Positions 26,984 to 36,500 of a DNA stretch of 64,000 nt are shown here, one piece after another. The DNA comes from Hydrogenovibrio halophilus DSM 15072 (GTDB lineage Bacteria > Pseudomonadota > Gammaproteobacteria > Thiomicrospirales > Thiomicrospiraceae): NCBI RefSeq assembly GCF_000384235.1, contig NZ_KB913033.1:372001-436000 (forward strand). The letters are read 5' to 3'. Under the pieces are notes generated by a model. That model ran no database searches. It saw nothing but the letters and a program-made list of their open reading frames with translations, and had not been told where the DNA came from. Within the stretch, counting starts at the first letter, position 1. Every line of letters begins with the position of its first letter. Made by a program: the position numbers and the translations under genes.

Positions 26984-28168
26984 ATGCCATCCACACAGCC
27001 CCTTATGAACACTTACGCCCGCCTGCCGGTGCATTTTGCCTCCGGCAAGGGCGCGACCCTTTACACCGCGGAAGGCGACGCCTATCTGGACGCCCTCAGT
27101 GGCATTGCCGTGTGCAATCTGGGCCATGCCCACCCGGAAGTGGCGGACGCCCTCTGTCACCAGAGCCAGCGCCTGATCCACACCTCCAACCTCTATGAAA
27201 TCGACCAGCAGACAGCGCTGGCCGAACAGTTGCTGGAACAGGCGCAGATGCAGAAAGCGTTTTTCTGCAACTCCGGGGCCGAAGCCAATGAAACCGCGAT
27301 CAAACTGGCACGCAAATACGGCCACGACCGCAACATCGATTCGCCCAAAATCATTGTGATGGAAAACGCCTTTCATGGCCGCACCATGGCGGCCCTGAGC
27401 GCGACCGGAAACCCCAAGGCCCAGGCCGGGTTCGGCCCGATGCTGGAAGGGTTTGTGCGCGTGCCGTTTGACGACGCCGAGGCCGTGGCCGCACACGCAC
27501 AGGACCCGGACGTGGTGGCGGTGCTGGTGGAGCCGATTCAGGGCGAAGGCGGCGTACGCCTTCCCCGCAATGGCTATCTGACACAATTGCGTGCTCTATG
27601 CGACCAGAACGACTGGCTGCTGATGGTGGACGAAATTCAGACCGGCATGGGCCGCACCGGCCAGTGGTTTGCCCACCAGCACGACGGGATCCGTCCCGAT
27701 GTGATGACCCTGGCCAAAGCCCTCGCCAACGGCGTACCGATTGGCGCCTGCCTGGCGGGCGACAAGGCCGCCGATGTGCTCGAGCTCGGCAATCACGGCA
27801 CCACCTTTGGCGGCAATCCACTGGCCTGTGCTGCCGGATTGGCCGTGGTCAAAACCCTGCGTTTCTACGATTACCCCAAAAAAATCGCCGAACACGGGCA
27901 AACGCTGCTCAGCGCTTTCCAAAGCCAACTCGCGGACCTGGATGGCGTGGTCGAAGTGCGCGGCCGGGGTTACATGATCGGGATCGAACTGGACCGCCCT
28001 TGTGGCGAACTGGTCCAGCAGGCGCTGGAAAAACATCTGTTGATCAACGTGACTCAGGGCAACACGGTTCGCCTGTTGCCGCCGTTTGTGCTGGGCACCG
28101 AACAATCGCAAACCCTGATCGACACCGTCAGCCAACTGATTCGCGACTTTCTGTCTCGCAAGGCCTAA
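26984..28168 (+). CDS. argD: Acetylornithine aminotransferase
   Basis: A 394-residue class III PLP aminotransferase of arginine (and possibly lysine) synthesis. Recognisable parts are LMNTYARLPVHFASGKGATL at the N-terminus, the PLP-phosphate loop CNSGAEANETAIKLAR, VLVEPIQGEGGV, the cofactor Asp in LMVDEIQTGMGRTG, and the Schiff-base Lys in TLAKALANGVPIGAC. Start 26984 (MPSTQPLMNTY) is preferred because it keeps the complete conserved N-terminus; 27005 is possible and neither has a strong ribosome-binding site. It is followed 18 bp later by argF. A strong hairpin stands in its leader. Confidence 0.93.
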   Translation: MPSTQPLMNTYARLPVHFASGKGATLYTAEGDAYLDALSGIAVCNLGHAHPEVADALCHQSQRLIHTSNLYEIDQQTALAEQLLEQAQMQKAFFCNSGAEANETAIKLARKYGHDRNIDSPKIIVMENAFHGRTMAALSATGNPKAQAGFGPMLEGFVRVPFDDAEAVAAHAQDPDVVAVLVEPIQGEGGVRLPRNGYLTQLRALCDQNDWLLMVDEIQTGMGRTGQWFAHQHDGIRPDVMTLAKALANGVPIGACLAGDKAADVLELGNHGTTFGGNPLACAAGLAVVKTLRFYDYPKKIAEHGQTLLSAFQSQLADLDGVVEVRGRGYMIGIELDRPCGELVQQALEKHLLINVTQGNTVRLLPPFVLGTEQSQTLIDTVSQLIRDFLSRKA

Positions 28169-28186
28169 CCTCTACAGGAGCCGGTT

Positions 28187-29086
28187 ATGCAACATTTCCT
28201 TACTCTGAACGATCTGTCGTCCGATGTGCTCAAGCAGCTGATGCAGCGCGGCATCGAATTGAAAAACCTGCACCGCCGCGGCGAGGTGTTCGAGCCGCTG
28301 AAAAACAAAACCCTGGCGATGATTTTTGAAAAATCTTCCACCCGCACCCGCATTTCGTTTGAAAGCGGCATGGCCCAGCTGGGCGGGCACGCCTTGTTTT
28401 TGTCGCCCAAAGACACTCAGCTGGGTCGGGGCGAGCCGATTGAAGATTCGGCGCGGGTGATTTCCAGCATGGTGGATGGCATCATGATCCGCACCTTCGG
28501 CCACGACATCGTCGAAAAAATGGCCGAACATGCCTCGGTGCCGGTGATCAATGCACTGACCGACGACTACCACCCCTGCCAACTGCTGGCGGACATGCAG
28601 ACCTATTACGAACACCGCGGCGACATTGCCGGCAAAACCGTACTCTGGGTAGGCGATGGCAACAACATGTGCCATTCCTACATCAATGCCGCTGCGCAAT
28701 ACAACTTCAAGCTGCGCATCGCCTGCCCGGAAGGCTATGAACCGGACCCGCGCATTGTCAACACCCAGTCCGAACGGGTAGAGATCATCCGCGATCCGAT
28801 GGTCGCCGCCGAAGGCGTGGACCTGGTGGTGACCGATGTCTGGGCCAGCATGGGACAGGAAGAAGAACAGAAAAAACGCGAACGGGCCTTTGCCGATTAT
28901 CAGGTCAATGCGGCACTGATGGCACAAGCCAGTGCCGACGCCCTGTTTATGCACTGTCTGCCGGCGCACCGGGGCGAAGAAGTCAGCGCCGAAGTGATCG
29001 ACGCGCCCGACAGCGTGGTCTGGGACGAAGCCGAAAACCGTCTGCATGCCCAGAAAGCCTTACTGGAATACCTGATGGCGCGCTAA
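28187..29086 (+). CDS. argF: Ornithine carbamoyltransferase
   Basis: A 299-residue enzyme forming citrulline from ornithine and carbamoyl phosphate in the cytoplasm. The carbamoyl-phosphate motif [10 protein letters not shown], the HPCQ-type segment YHPCQLLAD, the ornithine loop ([10 protein letters not shown]) and [12 protein letters not shown] are all intact. The ribosome-binding site is AGGAG. It forms an argD-argF operon that converges with recR. Confidence 0.96.
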   Translation: MQHFLTLNDLSSDVLKQLMQRGIELKNLHRRGEVFEPLKNKTLAMIFEKSSTRTRISFESGMAQLGGHALFLSPKDTQLGRGEPIEDSARVISSMVDGIMIRTFGHDIVEKMAEHASVPVINALTDDYHPCQLLADMQTYYEHRGDIAGKTVLWVGDGNNMCHSYINAAAQYNFKLRIACPEGYEPDPRIVNTQSERVEIIRDPMVAAEGVDLVVTDVWASMGQEEEQKKRERAFADYQVNAALMAQASADALFMHCLPAHRGEEVSAEVIDAPDSVVWDEAENRLHAQKALLEYLMAR

Positions 29087-29125
29087 TGCCCCGTCAGAAA
29101 CGGGCGCAGAGAAGGTAAAAGCGGT

Positions 29126-29722
29126 TCACTCGAAGACTTTGCGCCCCAAAAAGGCCTGCCCCAGCGTGCCACTGTCGATGTACTCCAGCTCTCCACCAAA
29201 CGGAATGCCCTGCGCCAGACGGGTCACCGAAACGTTCAATCGATCCGCCATCTGTTGAATGTAATGCGCGGTCGCCTCGCCTTCCACCGTCGGATTGGTA
29301 GCCAGAATCACCTCCCGCACATCGCCTTCCTGCAAACGTGCCTGAAGCTGGGGCAAACCGATGTCTTCGGGCCCCACGCCGTCAATCGGCGACAGATGCC
29401 CCATCAGCACAAAATAAAACCCGTTGAAAATGCCCGACTGCTCGATCACAACGATGTCGGTCGGCGATTCGACCACACACAACTGGGTCGCATCACGGCG
29501 GCCATCCTGACAGATTTCACACACAGCCAACTCGGTCAGGGTGCGACAGCGCTGACAGTGCCCCACCTTTTCCAGCGCCTGCTCAATCGCTGCGGACAGC
29601 CGCTGGCCGGTCTGAGACGGCTGTTGCAACAGATAATACGCCAACCGCTGGGCCGATTTGGGCCCAATGGTCGGCAACTGCCTCAAAGCGTCCATCAACT
29701 CCTGTATCACCGGACTCTGCAC
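29126..29722 (-). CDS. recR: Recombination mediator protein RecR
   Basis: A 198-residue protein acting with RecF/RecO to load RecA at gaps. It has an N-terminal helix-hairpin-helix (LRQLPTIGPKSAQRLAYYLL), a four-Cys zinc finger (CQRCRTLTELAVCEIC) and a Toprim domain (DIVVIEQSG through HLSPIDGVGPEDIGL). It ends a conserved ffs-dnaX-ybaB-recR gene string. Confidence 0.96.
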   Translation of the reverse strand: MQSPVIQELMDALRQLPTIGPKSAQRLAYYLLQQPSQTGQRLSAAIEQALEKVGHCQRCRTLTELAVCEICQDGRRDATQLCVVESPTDIVVIEQSGIFNGFYFVLMGHLSPIDGVGPEDIGLPQLQARLQEGDVREVILATNPTVEGEATAHYIQQMADRLNVSVTRLAQGIPFGGELEYIDSGTLGQAFLGRKVFE

Positions 29723-29761
29723 ACTCGTTCCTTATCTGATTTCCGAGAAAAAGCAAAAACA

Positions 29762-29773
29762 ACCAGGCCTGGT
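29762..29773. repeat. Palindrome ACCAGGCCTGGT, copy 8 (ybaB-recR gap)
   Basis: Exact copy touching the last base of the ybaB stop codon, between two co-directional genes. Symmetry extends to 14 bp. Confidence 0.9.
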
Positions 29774-30102
29774 TAAAAAGGCATTTTCATGCCGCCGGGC
29801 AGATCCATGCCCTCGGTCAGACCGCCCATGCGCTCTTTGCTCATGTCTTCGACCGCACGTGCCGCAGAATTGACGGCGGCCGCAAACAGGTCTTCCAGCA
29901 TTTCCTTGTCGTCCATCAGGCTGTCGTCGATTTCGACCTTCACCAACTCGTGCTTGCCGGTCATGGTGACTTTGACCAGACCGCCACCGGCTTCACCCGG
30001 CACTTCCATTTTTGCGATTTCTTCCTGCGCTTCCTGCACATTTTTCTGCATTTCCTGGGCCTGTTTCATCAGGTTACCAATGCCGCCTTTTCCACCAAAC
30101 AT
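29773..30102 (-). CDS. ybaB: YbaB/EbfC family nucleoid-associated protein
   Basis: A 109-residue DNA-binding protein. It has the characteristic N-terminus ([18 protein letters not shown]), the [20 protein letters not shown] strand region and the Met/Gly-rich tail (LPGGMKMPF). It is encoded between dnaX and recR as in most proteobacteria. The start ATG 30102 follows AAGGAG; ten upstream in-frame codons are not used. Confidence 0.95.
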   Translation of the reverse strand: MFGGKGGIGNLMKQAQEMQKNVQEAQEEIAKMEVPGEAGGGLVKVTMTGKHELVKVEIDDSLMDDKEMLEDLFAAAVNSAARAVEDMSKERMGGLTEGMDLPGGMKMPF

Positions 30103-30294
30103 GATTGCTCCTTTCTTTCCCGGAAAAATCATAAATTATGCACCATCTCGCTTGCCCCTTGATTCCACAATGCATATTTCTTCAGTCAGCCGTAATCATC
30201 GATACGGCATTCCTTTAGAAATTGCCTTGTGAAAACAAGTTCCTGCGCGATCTTGGCGCAAATTCATGAAATTTCCGTCCTTTAAAAAATTTCA

Positions 30295-32487
30295 TTAACC
30301 GGGTAGGTCCTTGGGACGCAAAGTGTTCTCCAAAACCGTGACATTCAGGCGCTCTTTCAACAGTGCCACCGTCGGGTCCTGCTCAATGCTTGCCTTGGCC
30401 GCCGCCTGGCGATCGACCTTCTGCTGTTTTTTGGCCTTGGCCGGGGTCCAGTGCGCCCCATCATAATTCACAAACGTCAGCTTCAACCCCAGAATGGCCT
30501 TGACCTGTTCCTCCAACTGCATCCAAGCCAATTCCGAGCGCGCATGCGGGCTTTCCGGGTCCAGGCTCAGTCGCAGCTCGCGGGCATCCCGCCCCAGGCA
30601 AACGCAGTGCCGACCCAATTCGGCCGACAAGCCGTTCAATCCCAGCTGTTGCATCAGCGCTTCCCAGTCCGTCACTGGCCAGGGCTGAGCGTCCGAAACA
30701 GGGGCGGAATCGGGTTCTTGCCGAGGCGCGACCGTCGCGGCCGGAGAAGCACTCGCCCTCTGCGGCGCTGGCTCGGGTTGGGGGGGTGGTTTGACCGCTG
30801 GCTCAGGCGCAGCGTTTTCAGGTGGCATCGGGTTGGCTGCGGGCGTTGTCCATGTATTCATGGATTCCATTGACTCCATGGCTTCCATGGAATTCATATC
30901 AGTCATTGGTGCCATCGAATCCCAGTCGGCCATCTGATCGGCCTGCCAATCCAGGGTATCGTCCTGAGTCGAGGTGCCCTGAGGCGAGGCAGAGGTCAAA
31001 GGCGGTTTTTCAGGGGCCGCTTCCGGCAGAGGATGGGGCGTACCCGGATCAGTCGGCTCGACCGGCTCAACCGTTTCGCCCTCCTCCATCAAAGCCAGCA
31101 AAGCGGCTTTGTCCGGGCCTGCGGAAACGGTGGTCGCTTGACTGTCGGATGCCGGTTGCGGCTGCCGTTCTGTAGCTGCCGTCTCTGACACTTCGGGTTG
31201 GGGGGACGGTGTTGACAATGTTGACGGCGCTGGCGCAACCGCTTCAACGGTCGCGCCCGGTGGCGGTTCCGGGTTTGTCGGTCTTGTCAACCTTGTCTGC
31301 TGGGGCGATGAAGGCGAAGGCTCGCCCCGCTCAGGGGCGGACGGCTTTTTTGTCGGGGGGACCTCCTCCTGCGGAGGCAAAGGCATCGAGGGAGCTGAGT
31401 GAGCTAAGGGTTCAAACGCCAGCATGCGCAACAAGGCCATTTCAAACCCGATGCGCACATCCGGTGCCAAACGCATGTCCTGTTGTCCCAGCAAAGCAAT
31501 CTGATACCAGGCCTGCACCTGTTCGGCCGACAGCGCCTGAGCCAGCTCGGTCAGAACCGCTTCGTCCACCACCGGCGACTCATGCACACTCTGCAGCAAC
31601 TGCAACAGACTGAGCTGATGCAGGGCTTCGATCAGTTGCGCCATCAGGGCTTCGTAATCGATGCCCATCTGTGCCAATTCCTGCATCACCTGTTTGATCT
31701 GTTGGGCCGATTGCGCCGCCAATGCCTGCAACAGGCGCTGGGTAAACTGCTGATCCACCAGCCCCAGCATCGCCTTGACCGCATCGGCCATCACCTGACC
31801 GGCCCCGTAAGCAATCGCCTGATCCAGCAGACTCAGACTGTCGCGCGCCGAGCCATCGGCGCTTTTGGCGACCATGGCAATGGCCGCGTCCTCAAAGGGC
31901 ACGCCTTCCTGCTGAAGAATGTGACTCAGGTGTTGGCTGATTTGGGTTGGGGTCAGACGCATCAGATTGAACTGAAGGCAGCGCGAGAGCACCGTGGCCG
32001 GCAATTTATGCGGGTCGGTGGTGGCCAGCAGAAACTTCACATGCTCCGGCGGTTCTTCCAGCGTTTTGAGCAAGGCATTGAAACTGCTTTTGGACAGCAT
32101 GTGTACCTCATCGATCAGATACACCTTGTAGCGCCCCTGAGCGGGCGCATATTGCACATTGTCCAGCAGTTCGCGCGTGTCTTCGACCTTGGTTTTCGAG
32201 GCCGCATCCACTTCGATCAGATCGACAAAACGCCCCTGATCCACCGACTGGCACACAGAGCATTGCCCGCACGGAGTCGAACCGATGCCCTGTTCGCAGT
32301 TCAGCGCTTTGGCGAAAATACGGGCAATCGTGGTCTTGCCGACCCCGCGGGTGCCGGTAAACAGGTAGGCATGGTGCAGTCTCTGCTGATCCAGCGCATT
32401 GCTCAGCGCCTGCATCACATGCACCTGACCAACCAATTCGGAAAACTGTTTGGGACGCCATTTTCTGGCCAAAGCGGTCGCGTTCAC
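30295..32487 (-). CDS. dnaX: DNA polymerase III subunits tau (full length) and gamma (frameshifted)
   Basis: The 730-residue tau clamp-loader subunit. The AAA+ domain begins ALARKWRPKQFSELVGQ, with Walker A GTRGVGKTT, a Cys zinc module (CEQGIGSTPCGQCSVC), DEVHMLSK and the SRC motif in ATVLSRCLQF. A long Pro/Glu-rich linker (about residues 365-590) leads to the tau-specific C-terminal domain. The start is probably GTG 32487, matching the family N-terminus; TTG 32508 is possible. Codons ACA-AAA-AAG at 31353-31345 sit in a complete frameshift cassette (separate entry), predicting a gamma product of about 385 residues. ffs lies upstream; ybaB and recR are downstream. Confidence 0.96.
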   Translation of the reverse strand: MNATALARKWRPKQFSELVGQVHVMQALSNALDQQRLHHAYLFTGTRGVGKTTIARIFAKALNCEQGIGSTPCGQCSVCQSVDQGRFVDLIEVDAASKTKVEDTRELLDNVQYAPAQGRYKVYLIDEVHMLSKSSFNALLKTLEEPPEHVKFLLATTDPHKLPATVLSRCLQFNLMRLTPTQISQHLSHILQQEGVPFEDAAIAMVAKSADGSARDSLSLLDQAIAYGAGQVMADAVKAMLGLVDQQFTQRLLQALAAQSAQQIKQVMQELAQMGIDYEALMAQLIEALHQLSLLQLLQSVHESPVVDEAVLTELAQALSAEQVQAWYQIALLGQQDMRLAPDVRIGFEMALLRMLAFEPLAHSAPSMPLPPQEEVPPTKKPSAPERGEPSPSSPQQTRLTRPTNPEPPPGATVEAVAPAPSTLSTPSPQPEVSETAATERQPQPASDSQATTVSAGPDKAALLALMEEGETVEPVEPTDPGTPHPLPEAAPEKPPLTSASPQGTSTQDDTLDWQADQMADWDSMAPMTDMNSMEAMESMESMNTWTTPAANPMPPENAAPEPAVKPPPQPEPAPQRASASPAATVAPRQEPDSAPVSDAQPWPVTDWEALMQQLGLNGLSAELGRHCVCLGRDARELRLSLDPESPHARSELAWMQLEEQVKAILGLKLTFVNYDGAHWTPAKAKKQQKVDRQAAAKASIEQDPTVALLKERLNVTVLENTLRPKDLPG
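31323..31370 (-). promoter_or_regulatory. Programmed -1 frameshift cassette in dnaX
   Basis: On the minus strand, in order: Shine-Dalgarno-like AGGAGGAGGT (31370-31361), slippery A-AAA-AAG in the correct frame (31351-31345), a 5-nt spacer, and a 6-bp GC stem CGCCCC/GGGGCG with loop TGAGC (31339-31323). Slippage by -1 adds Ala-Val-Arg-Pro and stops at TGA (31333-31331). The element order and spacing match the E. coli dnaX cassette. Confidence 0.85.
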
Positions 32488-32635
32488 ACCAATCTCACAA
32501 CGTATCAAAGTGCGGTCATTTTAACGTGAATTCATCCCGTTCGGTGTCTTTTTCACCAGACAGAACAGAGGAAAAACGGGTTAAGGGTCCGGTACGATAA
32601 AATGGGAAGCAAAAAGGCAGAAAACTGGAAAGGGA

Positions 32636-32744
<109 letters not shown>

Positions 32745-32791
32745 ATCATGGAAACAGGAAAGCCTGATGTCACAAAATGGCGCCACAAAGA

Positions 32792-32813
32792 AAAAAAGCC
32801 GCTTGAGCGGCTT
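32792..32813 (-). terminator. Rho-independent terminator after tRNA-Asn
   Basis: On the minus strand the stem AGCCGC/GCGGCT with loop TCAA is followed by seven T residues (counting the last stem base), just downstream of the tRNA. Confidence 0.85.
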
Positions 32814-32825
32814 CTTCATAAAATC

Positions 32826-32901
32826 TGGCTCCCCAGGCTGGACTCGAACCAGCGACATACGGATTAACAGTCCGGTGTTCTACCAACTGAACTACTGGGG
32901 A
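32826..32901 (-). tRNA. tRNA-Asn (anticodon GTT)
   Basis: A 76-nt cloverleaf. The acceptor TCCCCAG pairs with CTGGGGA, the anticodon arm is CGGACTGTTAATCCG with anticodon GTT, and the T-arm contains GGTTCGAGTCC. CCA is encoded. It is followed by a strong terminator. Confidence 0.97.
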
Positions 32902-33243
32902 ATAGCGTTCCTGATCAGGCGATGACTCGCTTGATGGGTGTGTATTATAGAGATAATTTTGGTCCTGACAACCCCTTGCCATCAACTTTTTGGGTCAATC
33001 TTACAAATTTGCCGACTCTTTGGGCATTTTGCGCTGATGAACCAAGGAACCCTGTTTTATGGCAAGAGAAAAAGCGGCTTACGATGTTTATGTGACGACA
33101 CTGTTCCATGATCATTGTCAGCCCTGGCCGCAACAAACGGCATTCCGGGTTCAGTGAAACTTGGTTGAGCAGCGTCATGAAAATGTCATGCTGAAATGGG
33201 TGTTTTTTTGAATAATGGCTGAAAAACCCGCTACAGGTGTGTC
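32902..33243. other. Intergenic region tRNA-Asn / phoX remnant
   Basis: About 340 bp. It contains a clear Pho box at 33172-33189 for phoX and presumably the tRNA-Asn promoter. No coding sequence is recognisable. Confidence 0.6.
33172..33189 (+). promoter_or_regulatory. Pho box upstream of phoX
   Basis: GCGTCATGAAAATGTCAT contains two GTCAT pentamers exactly 11 bp apart with an A-rich linker, an excellent match to CTGTCAT-N4-CTGTCAY. It lies 55-72 bp before the phoX start codon. Confidence 0.7.
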
Positions 33244-33641
33244 ATGTCAAAAAGTAATACGGATGTAACCCGATTTTTTTCAACGCTAAGTTGCGATGAA
33301 TTCGATGAGCAGATTCGCCCAGCGCCCGAACAAGTCGATTTTGAAGCGCTCATGGAACGCGCGGTCACGCGCCGCAATTTCTTCCGAGGCTCCGCCATGT
33401 TATTGGGTACGGGTCTGTTTGCGAAGTCAGCACTTGCAGAGCCATCGCCAACCAAGGCACCAGAAAAGACATTTCATGATCCGGTTGCCCCCCCTTTTCA
33501 GTTTGATCCGGTGGCAGCCAATACAGACGATACCATTACGTTGCCCCCGGGCTATCAATGGAAAACGCTTTTAAGCTGGGGAGATGCGCTTTGGTCAGAA
33601 GGCGACGCATTTGATCCGACTCAATTAACGTCTGCGCAGTC
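33244..33641 (+). pseudogene. phoX: PhoX-type alkaline phosphatase, 5' fragment interrupted by IS
   Basis: The first 132 codons of a PhoX (DUF839) phosphatase, a Tat-exported, calcium/iron-dependent enzyme that releases phosphate from organic esters. The Tat signal is visible as TRRNFFRGSAMLLGTGLF. The mature start region includes TLPPGYQWKTLLSWGDALW. The reading frame is cut after ...LTSAQS by the left end of an IS3-family element and then hits a stop inside the IS. The rest of the gene resumes at 34913. With a Pho box upstream, it was probably a functional PhoB-regulated gene before disruption. Confidence 0.9.
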
Positions 33642-33705
33642 TGTAATGGTCTAATAAAGTTGGAAGTTGTGATAGCCTTCCCAAACTGTTATTCAGGAGA
33701 CCACA

Positions 33706-34032
33706 ATGTCAAAAACAGGATCTAAACGCAAAGGACGACTCAACATCAGTCCAAAACAAAAACTGGAATATGCCAAGCTCATGATCGAGGATGGTTATAC
33801 CAACAAACAGATCATGGAATTGTCCGGTGCCTGTGCCTCGGCGGTGACTCGCTGGAAACGACAATACCGTCAGGAGCTTAACGGCGAGATCCCTGAAGGC
33901 AAAACCGCGCTGACCGAAGAGCATCGACGCATTCAGGAGTTGGAACAGCAACTGGCTGACGCCAAGCGGGACAATGCCCTGTTAAAAAAGGCCACCGCCT
34001 TTTTCATTCGCGACAATCCAGCATTACAGTGA
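33706..34032 (+). CDS. IS3-family transposase OrfA
   Basis: A 108-residue helix-turn-helix protein that recognises the IS ends. The HTH is near KLMIEDGYTNKQIMELSG, and a leucine-zipper-like C-terminal part (RRIQELEQQLADAKRDNALL) mediates multimerisation. Near the end, TTA-AAA-AAG at 33982-33990 is an A-AAA-AAG slippery heptamer. A -1 shift leads without a stop into orfB, giving the OrfAB transposase. Its stop codon TGA overlaps the GTG from which orfB could start independently. Confidence 0.92.
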   Translation: MSKTGSKRKGRLNISPKQKLEYAKLMIEDGYTNKQIMELSGACASAVTRWKRQYRQELNGEIPEGKTALTEEHRRIQELEQQLADAKRDNALLKKATAFFIRDNPALQ

Positions 34033-34883
34033 TTGGGCAGATGAAAAAGGCAGACCCAAAACTGACCACTCACCAGCTGTGCAGGCTGTTTGACGTGGCG
34101 ATCTCGACCTACTATTACCAGATGCAAACGAAACCCGCCAACCGATCAGATCAAGAGGTCATCCAAGCGATGCACAGGCTTCATGAACAGACCCATGGCA
34201 CCTATGGTCGCCGACGCATGAAAATCGCTCTGGCGCTGGACGGGATGCAGGTGGGGCACTTTAAAATCAGTCGGTTGATGAAAGAACAGGGACTGGTTGC
34301 CAAGGCACCTAAAAAGCCCCATTACTACCGCGGCGGCAATGCACACCCGACGACCGCCAACCTTTTAGACCGTCAATTTAATCCCGGCACCGTGAACACC
34401 CACTGGGTTGGTGACATCACCTACATTCGAACGCATCAAGGCTGGAGTTACCTGGCTACTGTGATGGATCTGGGCAGCAGAGAAGTTGTCGGTCACGCTC
34501 TGTCGACAACGCCAGATGCTCATCTGGCCAAACAGGCATTAACGGATGCCATTACCCGAATACAGCCTAATACCAGAAACCTGATGTTTCACTCAGATCA
34601 GGGCGTGCAATACAGCGCCACAATCTTTACCAATGCTTTGGCATGGCACGAAATTACCCCCAGCATGAGCCGACGGGGCAACTGTTGGGATAATGCCGTT
34701 CAGGAACGATTCTTTCGCAACCTGAAAACCGAGCGTTTAAACGATCTGAGTTTTATCAACCACCAATCTGTCGTGACGGCTGTTGAGCAATACATTCGAT
34801 TTTACAACTATCGCAGATTAAATTCCGCCATAGGTTACTTGACGCCAAACATGAAGCGGCAGGAAATGGCCAATGCGGCTTAG
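34029..34883 (+). CDS. IS3-family transposase OrfB (DDE integrase core)
   Basis: A 284-residue rve-type integrase domain. The catalytic triad is visible: Asp in THWVGDITYI, Asp in FHSDQGVQYS, and Glu in NAVQERFFRNLKTE. It also has the HTH_21 segment (THGTYGRRRMK) and the C-terminal YNYRRLNSAIGYLTP motif. It is normally made as an OrfA-OrfB fusion by -1 frameshift. It is intact, so the element may still be mobile. Confidence 0.94.
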   Translation: MIGQMKKADPKLTTHQLCRLFDVAISTYYYQMQTKPANRSDQEVIQAMHRLHEQTHGTYGRRRMKIALALDGMQVGHFKISRLMKEQGLVAKAPKKPHYYRGGNAHPTTANLLDRQFNPGTVNTHWVGDITYIRTHQGWSYLATVMDLGSREVVGHALSTTPDAHLAKQALTDAITRIQPNTRNLMFHSDQGVQYSATIFTNALAWHEITPSMSRRGNCWDNAVQERFFRNLKTERLNDLSFINHQSVVTAVEQYIRFYNYRRLNSAIGYLTPNMKRQEMANAA

Positions 34884-34912
34884 AACGCTTCCAAAAAAAC
34901 TTGACCATTACA

Positions 34913-36451
34913 GTCACAAGCGTTTGCTTTTGGTGATAATAACGATGGCATGGCGTCATTTTTTCACCAAGGCAGACAACTGCTCGCCATCAACATGAAT
35001 ACATCAATTTTGCTTCGTTTTATCGCAATCGTGCAAACCATCTGCCGCACAATCGAGATGATGTCATCAAGGCCCAAAAAGCGGTCGGTGTCAGCATCAT
35101 AGAGGTCAAATCGGGCAAGCAAGGTTGGCAAGTGGTGATGGATTCACCTTTCAACCGTAAAGTGACGGCTCACACCCCGATCGAAATTACCGGCCCGGCA
35201 AGAGGTCACACCCTGATGAAAACACAGCAAGACCCCAAAGGGGTTGAAGCCTATGGCACCTGGGCGAACTGTGGCAGTGGGCGAACGCCCTGGGGCACCT
35301 ACCTGACCTGCGAAGAAAACTTTAATGGTTTCTATTCATCTTCCGACCCTGATCTTAAAATACCCGAAGCATTTCAACGTTATGGCCTTTCCCATCAAGA
35401 CAGAGGCTATGCCTGGGGACAATACGATGAGCGTTTTGACCTGGCACAAAATCCCAATGAACCCAATCGTTCCGGGTATGTGGTCGAGATCGATCCGAGT
35501 CAGCCAGCCACAAAACCGAAAAAACGCACCGCGCTAGGCCGCTTCAAACATGAAAATGCCGAAGTCACGCTGGCCAGAAGCGGTCAGGTGGTGATCTACC
35601 TGGGAGATGACGAGCGAGGTGAATTTTTGTATCGCTATGTCTCTCACAATGCCTGGCAGCCGGGAGCCGATATCGATGACCTAATGGACAACGGCACCCT
35701 TTATGTCGCCAAATTTCATGACAATGGCTCGGGCGAATGGCGCGCCCTGACCCCGGAGACAACGGGCATGAGTCTGGCTGAAATCTGCATTCATACCCGC
35801 CAGGCGGCATCCAAGGTAAAAGCCACTACCATGGACCGCCCGGAATGGGTGGCTGTTCACCCGCACAAGGCACAAGCCTATTGCGCGTTAACCAATAATA
35901 AAAACCGCGGTTTAAAGCCCAACAAAGGCGGTGACCCTCAGCCCGTTGGCGGACCCAATCCCCGCGAGGCCAATCAATACGGACAAATCATCCGCTGGGT
36001 GCCCGTCAACCAGGATCATGGTGCCGACCGGTTTCACTGGAACCTGTTTGTCATGGCGGGCAACCCGGACGTTCATGCGGAAGGTTTGAAAGCAGGCTCG
36101 GAGAACATTCACTCTGGCAACCTCTTTAACTCACCGGATGGATTAAGCTTCGACACACAAGGTCAGCTGTGGATTCAAACCGATGGCAAGACGTCCAACC
36201 AAGAAGATTTTGCAGGCATGGGCAACAACCAAATGCTGGTGGCCGACCCAAACACGGGTGAAATCCGTCGTTTTATGGTGGGGCCAAAAGAATGTGAAAT
36301 CACAGGTCTGACATGGAGCCATGATAAAAAAACACTCTTTGTGGGAGTCCAACACCCGGGAGAAAATGGAGGCTCCACCTTTCCAGACGGTCGTCTGGCA
36401 CGCTCCTGCGTGGTAGCGATTTGGCGAGACGATCAACGAGCCGTTGGTTGA
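34913..36451 (+). pseudogene. phoX: PhoX-type alkaline phosphatase, 3' fragment with additional frameshift
   Basis: The rest of phoX. After the IS, the frame TCA-CAA-GCG-TTT continues the N-terminal part but breaks at 34992-34994. The bases ATCAACATGAATAC should read ATC-AAC-CAT-GAA-TAC, so one C is missing. Beyond this the other frame runs open to 36451, with PhoX motifs such as TWANCGSGRTPWGTYLTCEE, GRFKHENAEV, YLGDDERGEFLYRYVS and TGLTWSHDKKTLFVG. The gene therefore carries two independent lesions. The long 3' frame has a GTG at 35132, but a protein starting there would lack the signal and part of the active site. Confidence 0.9.
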
Positions 36452-36500
36452 TGCAAGGCTTGTGCTTGATGAACTTTACCGAAGAGCAAAGTGGCCAAGG

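Larger units (their letters stand above)
33642..34912 (+). mobile_element. IS3-family insertion sequence
   Basis: A 1271-bp element with terminal inverted repeats beginning TGTAATGGTC at both ends, a short divergent spacer, then TGGAAG on each side. It is flanked by a 3-bp target duplication GTC (33639-33641 and 34913-34915). It contains two overlapping frames, orfA and orfB, linked by a -1 slippery site. Removing the element and one GTC restores the phoX reading frame across the junction. Confidence 0.95.

Noticed and set aside
26875-27198. Plus-strand frame of 107 codons beginning in the ilvE-argD gap
   Set aside because: It crosses the terminator hairpin and then overlaps argD out of frame; no ribosome-binding site.
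31505-31516. Partial match CCAGGCCTG in dnaX
   Set aside because: Only the inner 9 bases match and the arms are not symmetrical; not counted as a copy.
35132-36451. Independent 439-codon gene starting at GTG 35132
   Set aside because: Upstream sequence encodes the missing PhoX residues in another frame, so this is the 3' part of a frameshifted gene rather than a separate gene.
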